Shown: one piece after another, positions 8,746 to 18,753 of the stretch
Numbering within the stretch: the stretch's first letter is position 1
Layout: each line of letters opens with the position of its first letter
Assembly (NCBI GenBank): GCA_016735235.1
Contig: JAERRW010000015.1
Coordinates: 1 to 37,284 of the forward strand
Direction: 5' to 3'
DNA length: 37,284 nt
Source of the DNA: Sulfurospirillum sp.
GTDB taxonomy: Bacteria; Campylobacterota; Campylobacteria; Campylobacterales; Sulfurospirillaceae
Notes under the pieces: generated by a model
What the model was told of the DNA's origin: nothing
What the model saw: only the letters and a program-made list of their open reading frames with translations
Databases searched by the model: none
Translations under genes and position numbers: made by a program

Positions 8746-9765
8746 ATGGGTATTAAGCGTTATATTCTTTTAACAGTTGTTTATATGTTGGCGATAGGTC
8801 TTTATGTGCATAGTTTTAGTGGAGAGAGTCATACATTGAGTGTTCATAAATTTTCCTTAACTCTTCCAATTTCACTTTGGATTATTTTACCAATATTTTT
8901 TCTTTTTATTGCATCTACTATTCATATGACTTATTATAGTTTGAAAGATTTTTTGAAACATAGAGCTACTAATAAAGACTTTGAAAGCTTTAAGACGGCA
9001 CTTAGTGAAAAAGTCATGGGTGAAGATAGTGCAGTAAAATATAGAACTGATCGGTTTAAATTTATTGGAAAAAGCATTAAAATGATGAGTTACAAATCAA
9101 CAAAAAATTTTGATAGTGGCGATGAAAAAATAGAGTTAAACAGACAAGTTGTAGAGAAATTAGAAGATGGAGATGTTTTAGAGTTAAAAAAATATAGACT
9201 CTCTTTTGGAAATAAATTATTGGAGCAAAACAATTTTAATAAACTTACACAAGATAAAAAATATGCTTTAGAGATACTTGAAAATTGCACAGATGAGAAC
9301 AATGAATTGTGTAAAAAAGCATATTTTGAATATATTCAATATGCCAGTTTTGAAGATATAAAAAAGATAGGTTTTACTCCAACTAAAGAGATGTTTATAG
9401 TTTTAATGGAGAGGTATTTAGAAGAAGAAGGAAGAGTCAATATAAGCCTTGATTTGGAATCAATTCAAGACTTATTGATGCAATTTAAAGCAAATCGTGA
9501 AGATTATTTAGAACTTGCTTATGAGATTAAAGTTAAATTAGATCCAGATGCTCTTATAGCCCTTTTTGAAAAACTTTATAACTCACCAGATCATACAGCA
9601 GTTGCTGATGCTTATCTTTATGTTCTTTATGAGTTACAGATGATAGATAAAATAAGAGATATATTAGAAAATTCAGATAAAGATGAGTTTATGAAATGGA
9701 AAACTATTCTTTTTTTAAGAGAACATGGCAAAAATGTTGATAGCGGACTTTTTTTAAGAATATAA
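8746..9765 (+). CDS. Hypothetical membrane-anchored protein (two N-terminal TM segments, charged helical C-domain)
   Basis: 339 aa ORF; two hydrophobic N-terminal segments; no family recognised. Confidence 0.8.
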   Translation: MGIKRYILLTVVYMLAIGLYVHSFSGESHTLSVHKFSLTLPISLWIILPIFFLFIASTIHMTYYSLKDFLKHRATNKDFESFKTALSEKVMGEDSAVKYRTDRFKFIGKSIKMMSYKSTKNFDSGDEKIELNRQVVEKLEDGDVLELKKYRLSFGNKLLEQNNFNKLTQDKKYALEILENCTDENNELCKKAYFEYIQYASFEDIKKIGFTPTKEMFIVLMERYLEEEGRVNISLDLESIQDLLMQFKANREDYLELAYEIKVKLDPDALIALFEKLYNSPDHTAVADAYLYVLYELQMIDKIRDILENSDKDEFMKWKTILFLREHGKNVDSGLFLRI

Positions 9766-9767
9766 TA

Positions 9768-10706
9768 TTGAAAACAATAGATTTCAAGCAAGGCGTTATC
9801 GCCTTGGCTCCCCTTGCTGGATATACAGATTTTCCATTTAGAAGCATTGTTAAAAAGCTTGGAGTTGATTTAACATTTTCTGAAATGATAAGTGCAAATG
9901 CTCTTGTGCATAACTCAAAAAAAACATTTAAAATGTTAAAAAAATCTCCATTAGAGACTCCATATATTGTTCAGATTGCAGGAAGTGATTTAATAGTTAT
10001 TCGTGATGCTATTGAGATACTAAATGATATAGAAGGCATAGATGGAGTTGATCTCAATTGTGGTTGTCCAGTACCAAAAGTTATATCGCAACACTCTGGT
10101 TCATCACTTCTTTTAGATTTGCCTCACATGGGAAAAATAGTAGAGCTAATAAAAAAATACTCAAATAAACAGTATACTAGTTTAAAAGTTCGTTTAGGTT
10201 ATAGCAGTAAGATACCCGAAGAGATAGCTAAAGAAGTTAAAAATAGCGGAGCCGATTTTATGAGTGTACATGGAAGAACAAGAAATGGGGCTTATAAAGC
10301 ACCAGTTGATTATGAGGCAATAGCTAGAATTAGGCAAAATATAAACATTCCTGTTTTAGCAAATGGTGATATAACAAATTACATCAAAGCCATGGAAGTA
10401 AAGAAAATAACAGGGTGTAACTCTTTGATGATAGGGCGAGGAGCAATAGGAAATCCTTGGATATTTTATCAATTAAAGCATGGTCGAGATTTGGTTGATA
10501 ATGCTTTAAAGGCGAAGATTATATTGGAACATTTTGACTCTATGATTGAGTTTTATGGAAGTTATGGCGTAGGCATGTTTAGAAAACATCTTCATGCTTA
10601 CTCAAAAAAACATGAAGAGGCATCATCTTTTAGAAATCGCATTAACATGATTGTTGATATAGATGAGGCAAGAGAAGAGATAATGAAATTTTTTAATAGC
10701 CATTGA
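9768..10706 (+). CDS. dusB: tRNA-dihydrouridine synthase (DusB-like), TTG start
   Basis: 'LAPLAGYTDFPFR', 'VDLNCGCPVPKV', 'SVHGRTRNGAYKAPVDYE', 'NGDI', 'MIGRGAIGNPWIF'. Confidence 0.93.
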   Translation: MKTIDFKQGVIALAPLAGYTDFPFRSIVKKLGVDLTFSEMISANALVHNSKKTFKMLKKSPLETPYIVQIAGSDLIVIRDAIEILNDIEGIDGVDLNCGCPVPKVISQHSGSSLLLDLPHMGKIVELIKKYSNKQYTSLKVRLGYSSKIPEEIAKEVKNSGADFMSVHGRTRNGAYKAPVDYEAIARIRQNINIPVLANGDITNYIKAMEVKKITGCNSLMIGRGAIGNPWIFYQLKHGRDLVDNALKAKIILEHFDSMIEFYGSYGVGMFRKHLHAYSKKHEEASSFRNRINMIVDIDEAREEIMKFFNSH

Positions 10707-10728
10707 AACAGCAAAGTTTTTCAGCTAT

Positions 10729-10758
10729 ATTATATATTGCTTAATATATAATTTTTTT
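10729..10758 (+). terminator. Rho-independent terminator-like hairpin after dusB
   Basis: ATTATATATT-GCTT-AATATATAAT (10-bp perfect stem, 4-nt loop) immediately followed by T7; stem entirely A/T. Confidence 0.4.
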
Positions 10759-10789
10759 AAAAAACAAGATACAAGAGGAACGAATTTAT

Positions 10790-11173
10790 ATGACATTTGA
10801 GATGCTTTATAGCAAAATACATAGGGCAACGGTAACTAATGCAAACTTAAATTATGTTGGGTCTATTACAATTGATGAAGAGTTGATGCATGCAGCGAAA
10901 TTAAGAGTTGGGCAAAAAGTTGATATTGTAGATATTAATAATGCAGAGAGATTTTCAACTTATGTGATTAAAGGTAAGGCCGGTAGCAAAGATATATGCC
11001 TTAATGGTGCGGCTGCTAGAAAGGTGCAAGTTGGAGATAGTATTATTATTATTGCTTATGTGGCTTTAAATGAAACAGAGATTAAAAAGCACAAACCAGT
11101 AGTTGTTTTGGTTAATGGACAAAACGGTATTGACCTTATAACTCACGAGTTAGTCGGAAGTGAATATTATTAA
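10790..11173 (+). CDS. panD: Aspartate 1-decarboxylase
   Basis: '[25 protein letters not shown]' (G-S self-cleavage site), '[19 protein letters not shown]'. Confidence 0.96.
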   Translation: MTFEMLYSKIHRATVTNANLNYVGSITIDEELMHAAKLRVGQKVDIVDINNAERFSTYVIKGKAGSKDICLNGAAARKVQVGDSIIIIAYVALNETEIKKHKPVVVLVNGQNGIDLITHELVGSEYY

Positions 11174-11273
11174 TAAATTATTTTATTTTTGCATTGAGAT
11201 AAATATGACAGCTAATTTAAAGTTATATATGAGTAGAATTACAACAATTTATTAAATAAGGTTTTTTGAAGTT

Positions 11274-12788
11274 ATGGCAACAATAACCGTTGACGATAGA
11301 GAAATAAAAGTTAATGATGGCGCTTTACTTATAGAAGAGTTGTTGGCTCATGGTGTTAAAATACCGCATTTTTGCTATCATCCTACTCTTGGTAAAGATG
11401 GAAACTGCAGAATGTGCATGGTTGAGATTGAGGGAAAAAAGAGACCTCAAATTGCTTGCGATACTCCGGTAAGTGATGGCATGATTATTCGCACAAAAAG
11501 CAATGGAATACAAAAAGTAAAGCGTCAAATTTTAGAGATGCAACTTGTGAATCATCCTGTTGATTGTCCTGTTTGTGATCAAGCTGGAGAGTGTTCCTTG
11601 CAAAACTACTATATGGATGTTGGACTCTATGAGAGTAGACTTAATACTCCAAAAACTCATGCTAGAAAACATGTCGATATTGGATCTAATGTGGTTCTTG
11701 ACCAAGAGCGTTGCGTGCTTTGTACTCGTTGTGTTAGATTTACAAAAGAGATAACAAAAACAAAAGAGTTAGGTGTACTAAATAGAACAGATAAGTCTGT
11801 AATTTCAATATTTCCCGGACGACCACTTTTTAATCCTTATGCTATGAATGTTGTCGATTTATGCCCTGTTGGAGCACTTACAAGCAAAGATTTTCGTTTT
11901 CATAAAAGAGTGTGGTTTTTAAAATCTTATGAGGCTACATGTAATGGTTGCTCTAAGGGGTGTTCTTTACATGTTGATCACCATAAAGATAAATACAAAA
12001 GTGATTCTATTTTTAGGTATCGCCCTAGATTTAACGATAATGTAAACGGGTATTTTATCTGCGATACTGGACGACTTAGTTATAAAAAAGAGAATGACAA
12101 TAGAGATTCATTTGCTCAAATAAAAGGTAAACAAAGCAAGTACAAAGATGTAAAAGATAGACTATGCAGTCTTTTGAAAAAATATCATGGAGAGATTCTT
12201 CTATTGCTTTCTCCTTCGTTATCGCTTGAAGAGATGCTAAAGATAAAAAAATTAGCAAGTGTTTATGATGCAAAAATAAGTGGTTACGATACATGTGAAT
12301 ATGATTCTAACTTTGGAGATGACTATCTTAAATGCAACGATTTGTCATCTAATAGAAGAGGGTTTAATCTTCTTCAAATTGATGAAAAAATAGAGAGTTT
12401 AAATAAATTTTCTAAAAATATTAAACTAGCAGTACTATTTGGAAGAGACGATATAGAGACTATTGAGAATTATGAAAATATAGAGACTAAAATTTCTATC
12501 AATGCTTCAATGCCAAAAAAGCCTAAATTATATGATCTGTATCTTCCTATGATGACACATACAAGCAAAGAGGGTTCTTTTATAAACATAGATGGATTTT
12601 TACAATTTAGTAACTCGCATGTTGAGTACACTTTAGAGACTCAAGCTCTTTTAGAAATTATATCTGATTTTTTGAATGATGATATCTCTACATGTGAAGA
12701 GATTTGGAAAGTGAAATTAAAAAAAATAGTTAATAACATTGAGTTAGAAACAGTAAAAAAGAAGTCAATAAAAATGAGTAACTTATGA
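11274..12788 (+). CDS. nuoG: NADH-quinone oxidoreductase subunit G (short form)
   Basis: 2Fe-2S 'CYHPTLGKDGNCRMC', HxxxCxxCxxxxxC 'HPVDCPVCDQAGEC', 'CVLCTRCVRF', 'CPVGAL', 'CNGCSKGC'; only 504 aa. Confidence 0.92.
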   Translation: MATITVDDREIKVNDGALLIEELLAHGVKIPHFCYHPTLGKDGNCRMCMVEIEGKKRPQIACDTPVSDGMIIRTKSNGIQKVKRQILEMQLVNHPVDCPVCDQAGECSLQNYYMDVGLYESRLNTPKTHARKHVDIGSNVVLDQERCVLCTRCVRFTKEITKTKELGVLNRTDKSVISIFPGRPLFNPYAMNVVDLCPVGALTSKDFRFHKRVWFLKSYEATCNGCSKGCSLHVDHHKDKYKSDSIFRYRPRFNDNVNGYFICDTGRLSYKKENDNRDSFAQIKGKQSKYKDVKDRLCSLLKKYHGEILLLLSPSLSLEEMLKIKKLASVYDAKISGYDTCEYDSNFGDDYLKCNDLSSNRRGFNLLQIDEKIESLNKFSKNIKLAVLFGRDDIETIENYENIETKISINASMPKKPKLYDLYLPMMTHTSKEGSFINIDGFLQFSNSHVEYTLETQALLEIISDFLNDDISTCEEIWKVKLKKIVNNIELETVKKKSIKMSNL

Positions 12789-14068
12789 GTACTGCACTTA
12801 TTAGTATAGTTATATTTAATATTATTGTGGCACTAATTGTTTCTCTTGTTTTTGTTCCTGTATTGGTCTGGATGGAGAGAAGAGTTGCGGGGTTTATTCA
12901 AGATAGATTAGGCCCCAATAGATGTCATATTGGTGGACTTAGATTAGGTGGCTTAGTTCAATCTTTTGCTGACATGATAAAACTTGTTTTTAAAGAGGAT
13001 TATGTACCAAATTCTGTTAAAGAGAAGATGCTTTTTCGACTCTCTCCTGCTATTGTTTTTGCGACTGCTTATCTCTCTTTCATGGTTATACCTTTTGCAG
13101 ATGATCTAAATATTGATGGCAAATCTTATATAATGCAAGCTTTACCTATAGAGTTTGGAATACTTTGGATTTTAGCATTCGCTGGTTTAGGAGTGTATGG
13201 CTTAATGTTAGGCGGATGGGCTAGTAATAATAAATATAGTCTTTTAGGCGGAATTAGAGCGGCTGCTCAAGTTGTAAGCTATGAAGCTGTTATGGGACTT
13301 TCATTGATTTCAATGCTCATAGTTTATGGTTCTACTCATTTTGGAGACATGGTTAGATTTCAAGGCGAACTTATATGGGGCATTATTCCAGCTTGGGGAG
13401 TTATAATTCAACCAGTTGCAGCAATACTATTTATTGTAACTGCTTTTGCAGAGACAAATCGTTCTCCTTTTGATATAGCAGAGGGCGAGAGTGAAATTGT
13501 CGGCGGATTTCATACAGAATATAGTGCTATGGGATTTGGTCTCTTTTTTGTAGGAGAGTATATTGCTATGGGAGTTGCGAGCGCTTTAATAGTAACAATC
13601 TTTTTTGGAGGCTATCAAATTCCATGGCTAAATACAGCCGCCTTGTACGAGCATATAAATATGGTATTTATGGTTATTATTGTAGTCTTGCCTCTTGTGA
13701 GTTATGTTTTTGCTAGATGGATAAAAAAAAATAATGTTTGGCACAAAAAAGATGATGTTAGAAACAAAGAGACAAGATGGCTTATTATAGGGTTAATTGG
13801 AGTGAATATATTGGTTATTTTTACTTTATTGCTATTTTTACTTTTTGGTTTAGAGGAAAATGGCATAAATATATCTGTAGCTTTGTTACAAGTAATGACA
13901 TTTGTTGTAAAACTATTGATGGTGAATTTCTTTTTTATATGGGTAAGATGGACTCTTGTTAGATTTAGATATGATCAATTACAAAATTTAGCTTGGAAAG
14001 TACTTCTTCCAATAGCAATAGCAAACATATTTATAACAGGTATATTTGTTGTGGCTTTAGGAGTTTAG
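12785..14068 (+). CDS. nuoH: NADH-quinone oxidoreductase subunit H (long form)
   Basis: 'VWMERRVAGFIQDRLGPNRCH', 'AETNRSPFDIAEGESEIVGGFHTEYS', 'LVRFRYDQLQNLAWKVLLP'; 427 aa. Confidence 0.95.
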   Translation: MSTALISIVIFNIIVALIVSLVFVPVLVWMERRVAGFIQDRLGPNRCHIGGLRLGGLVQSFADMIKLVFKEDYVPNSVKEKMLFRLSPAIVFATAYLSFMVIPFADDLNIDGKSYIMQALPIEFGILWILAFAGLGVYGLMLGGWASNNKYSLLGGIRAAAQVVSYEAVMGLSLISMLIVYGSTHFGDMVRFQGELIWGIIPAWGVIIQPVAAILFIVTAFAETNRSPFDIAEGESEIVGGFHTEYSAMGFGLFFVGEYIAMGVASALIVTIFFGGYQIPWLNTAALYEHINMVFMVIIVVLPLVSYVFARWIKKNNVWHKKDDVRNKETRWLIIGLIGVNILVIFTLLLFLLFGLEENGINISVALLQVMTFVVKLLMVNFFFIWVRWTLVRFRYDQLQNLAWKVLLPIAIANIFITGIFVVALGV

Positions 14069-14069
14069 T

Positions 14070-14570
14070 ATGGGAATTAAAATTGTTTCAAGATATGGAA
14101 ATACACTAAAAGAAAAACTCTATCTCCCTGCTGTAATAAGTGGCTTGAAAGTTACATTTTCACACTTTATTACAAATTTAAAAGATACATCTAAAATAGA
14201 GACAATCTGTTACCCCGAACAACTTCCAAAAGATATAACCTCTAGGTATAGAGGAGTCCATAGACTTAAAAAAAGAGAAGATAATAGTATAAAGTGTGTG
14301 GCTTGTTATATGTGTGCTACTGCATGTCCCTCTGAGTGTATTTTTATTGAGGCAGTTGAGAGAGAAGATAATATTGATGAAAAGATGCCTAAAAAATTTA
14401 GTATCGATTTGCTAGAGTGTATATTTTGTGGTGCTTGTGCTGAAGCATGTCCTTGTGATGCTATTGCTATGGATACAGGAATATTTAGTTTTGTAAAGAC
14501 AAAAAGAGAGGATTTTGTTTTAGATATAGATATTTTGCTCTCACATGAGCCTATGAAAGGTGGAAATTGA
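14070..14570 (+). CDS. nuoI: NADH-quinone oxidoreductase subunit I
   Basis: Two 4Fe-4S motifs: CVACYMCATACP and CIFCGACAEACP. Confidence 0.95.
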   Translation: MGIKIVSRYGNTLKEKLYLPAVISGLKVTFSHFITNLKDTSKIETICYPEQLPKDITSRYRGVHRLKKREDNSIKCVACYMCATACPSECIFIEAVEREDNIDEKMPKKFSIDLLECIFCGACAEACPCDAIAMDTGIFSFVKTKREDFVLDIDILLSHEPMKGGN

Positions 14571-15076
14571 TGATAGATATTATATTTATAATTTTATCGT
14601 TTTTTGCTATTATTGGGGGGCTAGGAATGATACTATTTGCTCAACCTATATACTCCGCACTTAGTTTAATAGTATGTCTTGTTGCCTTAGGTGGAGTATT
14701 TGCTCTTTTAAGTGCACCATTTTTGTTTATGGTTCAAATTATTCTTTATGCTGGTGCTATTATAACACTTGTACTTTTTATTATTATGTTTTTAAATGTT
14801 AAAAGTGATAACTTGCCAAATGAGCCTTATAAAATACCAACAATTTTAGTAGGAGGCATATTGTTAGTGCCGTTTAATCTATTGATTATAAAAGGTTTTA
14901 GTACACTAGAAGATAAACCAATGCACATAATAGGAGAAGGATTTGGATCAATTAAAGGTTTTGGAATGGAACTTTTTAGAAATTGGTTAGTTCCTTTTGA
15001 GCTTATTTCTATACTTCTTTTAGTTGCACTTGTTGGTGCGGTAGTTTATTTGAGAAAGGAAAAAAGTGATGGTTGA
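14567..15076 (+). CDS. nuoJ: NADH-quinone oxidoreductase subunit J
   Basis: 'PIYSALSLIVCLVALGGVFALLSAPFLFMVQIILYAGAIITLVLFIIMFLN'. Confidence 0.95.
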   Translation: MMIDIIFIILSFFAIIGGLGMILFAQPIYSALSLIVCLVALGGVFALLSAPFLFMVQIILYAGAIITLVLFIIMFLNVKSDNLPNEPYKIPTILVGGILLVPFNLLIIKGFSTLEDKPMHIIGEGFGSIKGFGMELFRNWLVPFELISILLLVALVGAVVYLRKEKSDG

Positions 15077-15392
15077 CTCAATTTTACCATATATAATATT
15101 GGCTATGATTCTTTTTTCTATCGGTTTTTTGGGTGTTATTGCACGAAAAAATATTTTTATAGTTTACATGTCAATAGAGCTTATGTTAAATTCTGTAAAT
15201 ATAATATTTGTCTCTCTTGGTAGATACAATGAATCTATGCAACCACAAGTTATTGCTATGATTATTATAGCTATTGCGGCGGCTGAAGCGGCGGTTTTTT
15301 TATCTTTAATTACAGTTCTTTTTAGAAGAAAAAAATCATTAAATTCAGATATATTTAATGTACTTCGTCAAAAGAGTGTAACTCATGAATGA
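15066..15392 (+). CDS. nuoK: NADH-quinone oxidoreductase subunit K
   Basis: 'GFLGVIARKNIFIVYMSIELMLNSVNIIFV...IIAIAAAEAAVFLSLITVLFRRK'. Confidence 0.95.
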   Translation: MMVDSILPYIILAMILFSIGFLGVIARKNIFIVYMSIELMLNSVNIIFVSLGRYNESMQPQVIAMIIIAIAAAEAAVFLSLITVLFRRKKSLNSDIFNVLRQKSVTHE

Positions 15393-17271
15393 TTTTTTAT
15401 TGGCATGGATTGTATTAATTCCTCTTTTGAGTTCTATTTTACTGGGTATTATGTATCTATTTTCCATAAAAGTAGCAAGAGTTCCAAATTTTGTTTTTAC
15501 TCTACTTGGAGTTAGCGCACCGTTTCTAAGCTTTATTATTGGATTATCATTTTTTCTTAAGATGATAGGAAATAATGAAGTATTTATATATAAAGCGTAT
15601 AGATGGCTAGGTGTCGATGGCTATAATGTAGACATGGGATTTTTAGCAGACAAATTATCTATATTTATGGTTTTATTTGTAACTTTTGTAGGCGGATTAA
15701 TTCATATATATGCATCGGGTTATATGAAAAATGATAAAGGTTATGGAAAGTTTTTTTTCTATTTTAATCTATTTTTAGCATCAATGCTTCTACTTGTTTT
15801 AGCTAATAGTCCTATAATAATGTTTATAGGTTGGGAGGGAGTTGGAGTCTGCTCCTATTTTTTAATTAGTTACTATTATGAAAATAATGAAAATGTAAAA
15901 GCGGGCAATAAAGCATTTATAGCAAATCGTGTTGGAGATTTAGGTTTCATGATAGCTATGATAACCATGTTTTATTATGCTGGTTCTAACGGCTTTGACT
16001 ATGCAAACTTGGAAGCTAATATGGCACATGTCCCTGTAAATATATTGGTTTTTATAGGTTTAACACTATTTATTGGAGCAATAGGAAAATCAGCACAAAT
16101 ACCTCTTTTTGTCTGGTTACCAGATGCCATGGCTGGACCCACTCCTGTTTCTGCTCTAATTCATGCTGCAACTATGGTAACAGCTGGTGTTTACATGGTT
16201 GCTAGATTTCATTTTTTATATGATTTAATTCCTAATGTTGGTCTATTTATAGCTTATATTGGTGCATTTTCCGCTCTTTTTGCCGCTATTATTGCTACAA
16301 AACAGACAGATATTAAAAAAATATTGGCATACTCAACAATGAGCCAACTAGGCTACATGTTTATAGCCGTTGGGCTCGGTAGTTATAGTGTTGGAATTTT
16401 TCATGTTTTTACTCACTCATTTTTTAAAGCACTTCTTTTTATGGGTGCTGGAGCGGTCATAATAGCTCTTCATCATGAACAAAATATATTTAAAATGGGT
16501 GGCATGAAAAGCAAGACACCGCTTGTTTATTTTACAATGCTTATAGCAACCCTTGCAATAGCGGGCATTCCGCCATTTGCTGGTTTTTTTAGTAAAGATG
16601 AGATTCTTTTAACAGCATTTGGTTCTGGACAATATTTGATTTGGGGCATGGGAATTATTACTGCTATATTGACTGCTTATTACATGTTTAGACTGTTATT
16701 TGTTGTTTTTTATGGTAAAAATTATAAACAAAATAGAGAACTCTACCCCTTGGAGAAAAGTATAACAATGCCTTTGGTTGTATTAGCAATTGGTTCTATA
16801 ACTGCTGGATTTATTGGCATACCAGAGTTGCTTGGTGGAGATAATTTGATTGGAATTTGGTTAAGTGATTGGAAAAATAGCTCTTTGCAAGTTACACATA
16901 CTATTGAGATGTATCTTATGGGTATTAATATTTTGGCTGCATTTATAGGCACAACTGTAGCTTATAAAAAGTTTTACATGTATGACATGCAAAAGATACC
17001 ACAATATAAAGGCATAATTTGGAATAAATTCTACATAGATGAAATATACGATAGATTATTAGTTAAAAAACTAAAAAGTTTAAGTCTATTTATATCCAAT
17101 AAAGTAGATGCCAATATTATAGACATGTTGGTTATGGGCTTATCACATGGTTTTATAAAAAGCGGGCATGTTGTAGCAAAATTACAAAATGCAAATACTA
17201 GATTTTATGCATTTTTTATGCTTTTAGGTATTAGTATTATTTCAATACATTTAATTATGGTAATGAGGTAA
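15385..17271 (+). CDS. nuoL: NADH-quinone oxidoreductase subunit L
   Basis: 'FIGWEGVGVCSYFLISYYY', 'SAQIPLFVWLPDAMAGPTPVSALIHAATMVTAGVY', 'AYSTMSQLGYMF'. Confidence 0.97.
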   Translation: MNDFLLAWIVLIPLLSSILLGIMYLFSIKVARVPNFVFTLLGVSAPFLSFIIGLSFFLKMIGNNEVFIYKAYRWLGVDGYNVDMGFLADKLSIFMVLFVTFVGGLIHIYASGYMKNDKGYGKFFFYFNLFLASMLLLVLANSPIIMFIGWEGVGVCSYFLISYYYENNENVKAGNKAFIANRVGDLGFMIAMITMFYYAGSNGFDYANLEANMAHVPVNILVFIGLTLFIGAIGKSAQIPLFVWLPDAMAGPTPVSALIHAATMVTAGVYMVARFHFLYDLIPNVGLFIAYIGAFSALFAAIIATKQTDIKKILAYSTMSQLGYMFIAVGLGSYSVGIFHVFTHSFFKALLFMGAGAVIIALHHEQNIFKMGGMKSKTPLVYFTMLIATLAIAGIPPFAGFFSKDEILLTAFGSGQYLIWGMGIITAILTAYYMFRLLFVVFYGKNYKQNRELYPLEKSITMPLVVLAIGSITAGFIGIPELLGGDNLIGIWLSDWKNSSLQVTHTIEMYLMGINILAAFIGTTVAYKKFYMYDMQKIPQYKGIIWNKFYIDEIYDRLLVKKLKSLSLFISNKVDANIIDMLVMGLSHGFIKSGHVVAKLQNANTRFYAFFMLLGISIISIHLIMVMR

Positions 17272-18753
17272 ATGATGGATTTTGGAATACTTTCAGTAAT
17301 TATATTTTTGCCAATGTTTGTGGCTTTTTTAATGTTGATTTTGCCTTTTGGTGCTAAAGGAACGAGGAATGCAGCTTTTTTAACAGCAGTAGTTATTTTT
17401 ATGCTTGTTAGTGTTGTATATTATAATTTTGAACTTTATGGTTTTATGCAATTTAGTGAACATTATGAGTGGATATCTACTTATGGAATAAACTATAGTA
17501 TAGGGATAGATGGTTTTTCATTAATTATTTTAATGCTAATTGCTATTCTTATACCATGTGCTTATCTTTGGTTATGGGATGGAAGAACAAAAGGTTATTG
17601 GGTAAGTATGTTACTTATTCAAACGGGAATTACTGGAACTCTATTTTCTCAAGATTTAATTCTATTTTACTTTTTTTGGGAAGCTATGCTCCTTCCTGTT
17701 TTTATGATTATAGGCATGTTTGGAACTGGTAATAGAGTATTTTCAACTATAAAAATTACAGTTTATACCATGATGGGTTCTCTTTTTATGTTAATTTCTA
17801 TTTTGTATTTAGGAGTTGCATTTTTTGAAAACTATGGTTTTTGGAGTTTTGCATTGAGTGATATAATTCAAATTCAAAACTTAAGTAAAACTGAAGAGAT
17901 ATGGCTATTTGTAGGTTTCATGATAGCTTTTGCAATTAAAATACCACTCTTTCCATTTCACACATGGTTGCTTGAGACATACTCTAATTCACCTACGGGC
18001 GGTGTTTTTTTACTCTCTTCAATTATGGCAAAACTTGGAGTTTATGGAATAGTTCGTTTTGTAATGCCTATTTTCCCAGAATTATATAAAGAGTTTGCAC
18101 CATATTTTGTATGGATTGGCATATTTGGTTTAATCTATTTTGGAATTGCAGCACTAATGCAAACAAATATAAAAAAGATGTTTGCTTACTCCTCTGCATC
18201 GCATTTAGGTTTCATAGTTACTGGTATATTTTCATTAAATGCTTACGGCATGACAGGGGCTGCTTTTCTTATTATAGCTCATGCTATGGCAACTGGGGGA
18301 CTATTTCTATTGGTTGGAAAAATGGAGTACAATTTAGGTACAAAATCAATTCCAGATCTTGGCGGTATTGCTAAAAAAGCTCCTATGTTTACTACTTTTT
18401 TTGCTATTATGGTTTTGTGCATAGTTGGACTTCCCGGAACAAATGGCTTTGTAAGTGAATTTCTTATTATATTAGGTGCTTTTGGATTTAGCCCAAGTGC
18501 TGGCATAGTATCTGCTTTTACAGTTTTAATAGCAGCGAGTTTTATGTTTTGGATGTTTCAAAAAGCCATCCTAGTCGATAGCGGTAATGATACATCTAAA
18601 ATGAAAGATTTAAACCTCAAAGAGACAATGGGAATGATACCATTGGCATTTTTGATTATCGCCATGGGCATATATCCAGATTGGTTTTTTTATAAAATAG
18701 AACCAACAATACAACACTACATAGTCGATATTTTAGAGATAAGGAATTATTGA
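17272..18753 (+). CDS. nuoM: NADH-quinone oxidoreductase subunit M
   Basis: 'SIGIDGFSLIILML', 'FFWEAMLLPVFMIIGMFG', 'KIPLFPFHTWLLETYSNSPTGGVFLLSSIMAKLGVYGIVRF'. Confidence 0.97.
   Translation: MMDFGILSVIIFLPMFVAFLMLILPFGAKGTRNAAFLTAVVIFMLVSVVYYNFELYGFMQFSEHYEWISTYGINYSIGIDGFSLIILMLIAILIPCAYLWLWDGRTKGYWVSMLLIQTGITGTLFSQDLILFYFFWEAMLLPVFMIIGMFGTGNRVFSTIKITVYTMMGSLFMLISILYLGVAFFENYGFWSFALSDIIQIQNLSKTEEIWLFVGFMIAFAIKIPLFPFHTWLLETYSNSPTGGVFLLSSIMAKLGVYGIVRFVMPIFPELYKEFAPYFVWIGIFGLIYFGIAALMQTNIKKMFAYSSASHLGFIVTGIFSLNAYGMTGAAFLIIAHAMATGGLFLLVGKMEYNLGTKSIPDLGGIAKKAPMFTTFFAIMVLCIVGLPGTNGFVSEFLIILGAFGFSPSAGIVSAFTVLIAASFMFWMFQKAILVDSGNDTSKMKDLNLKETMGMIPLAFLIIAMGIYPDWFFYKIEPTIQHYIVDILEIRNY

Noticed and set aside
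13723-13731. A9 homopolymer in nuoH and a similar T9 (A9 on coding strand) in modC at 2566-2574 as possible phase-variation or slippage sites
   Set aside because: A few 9-mers of A or T are expected by chance in 37 kb at this base composition; no out-of-frame partner ORF seen.
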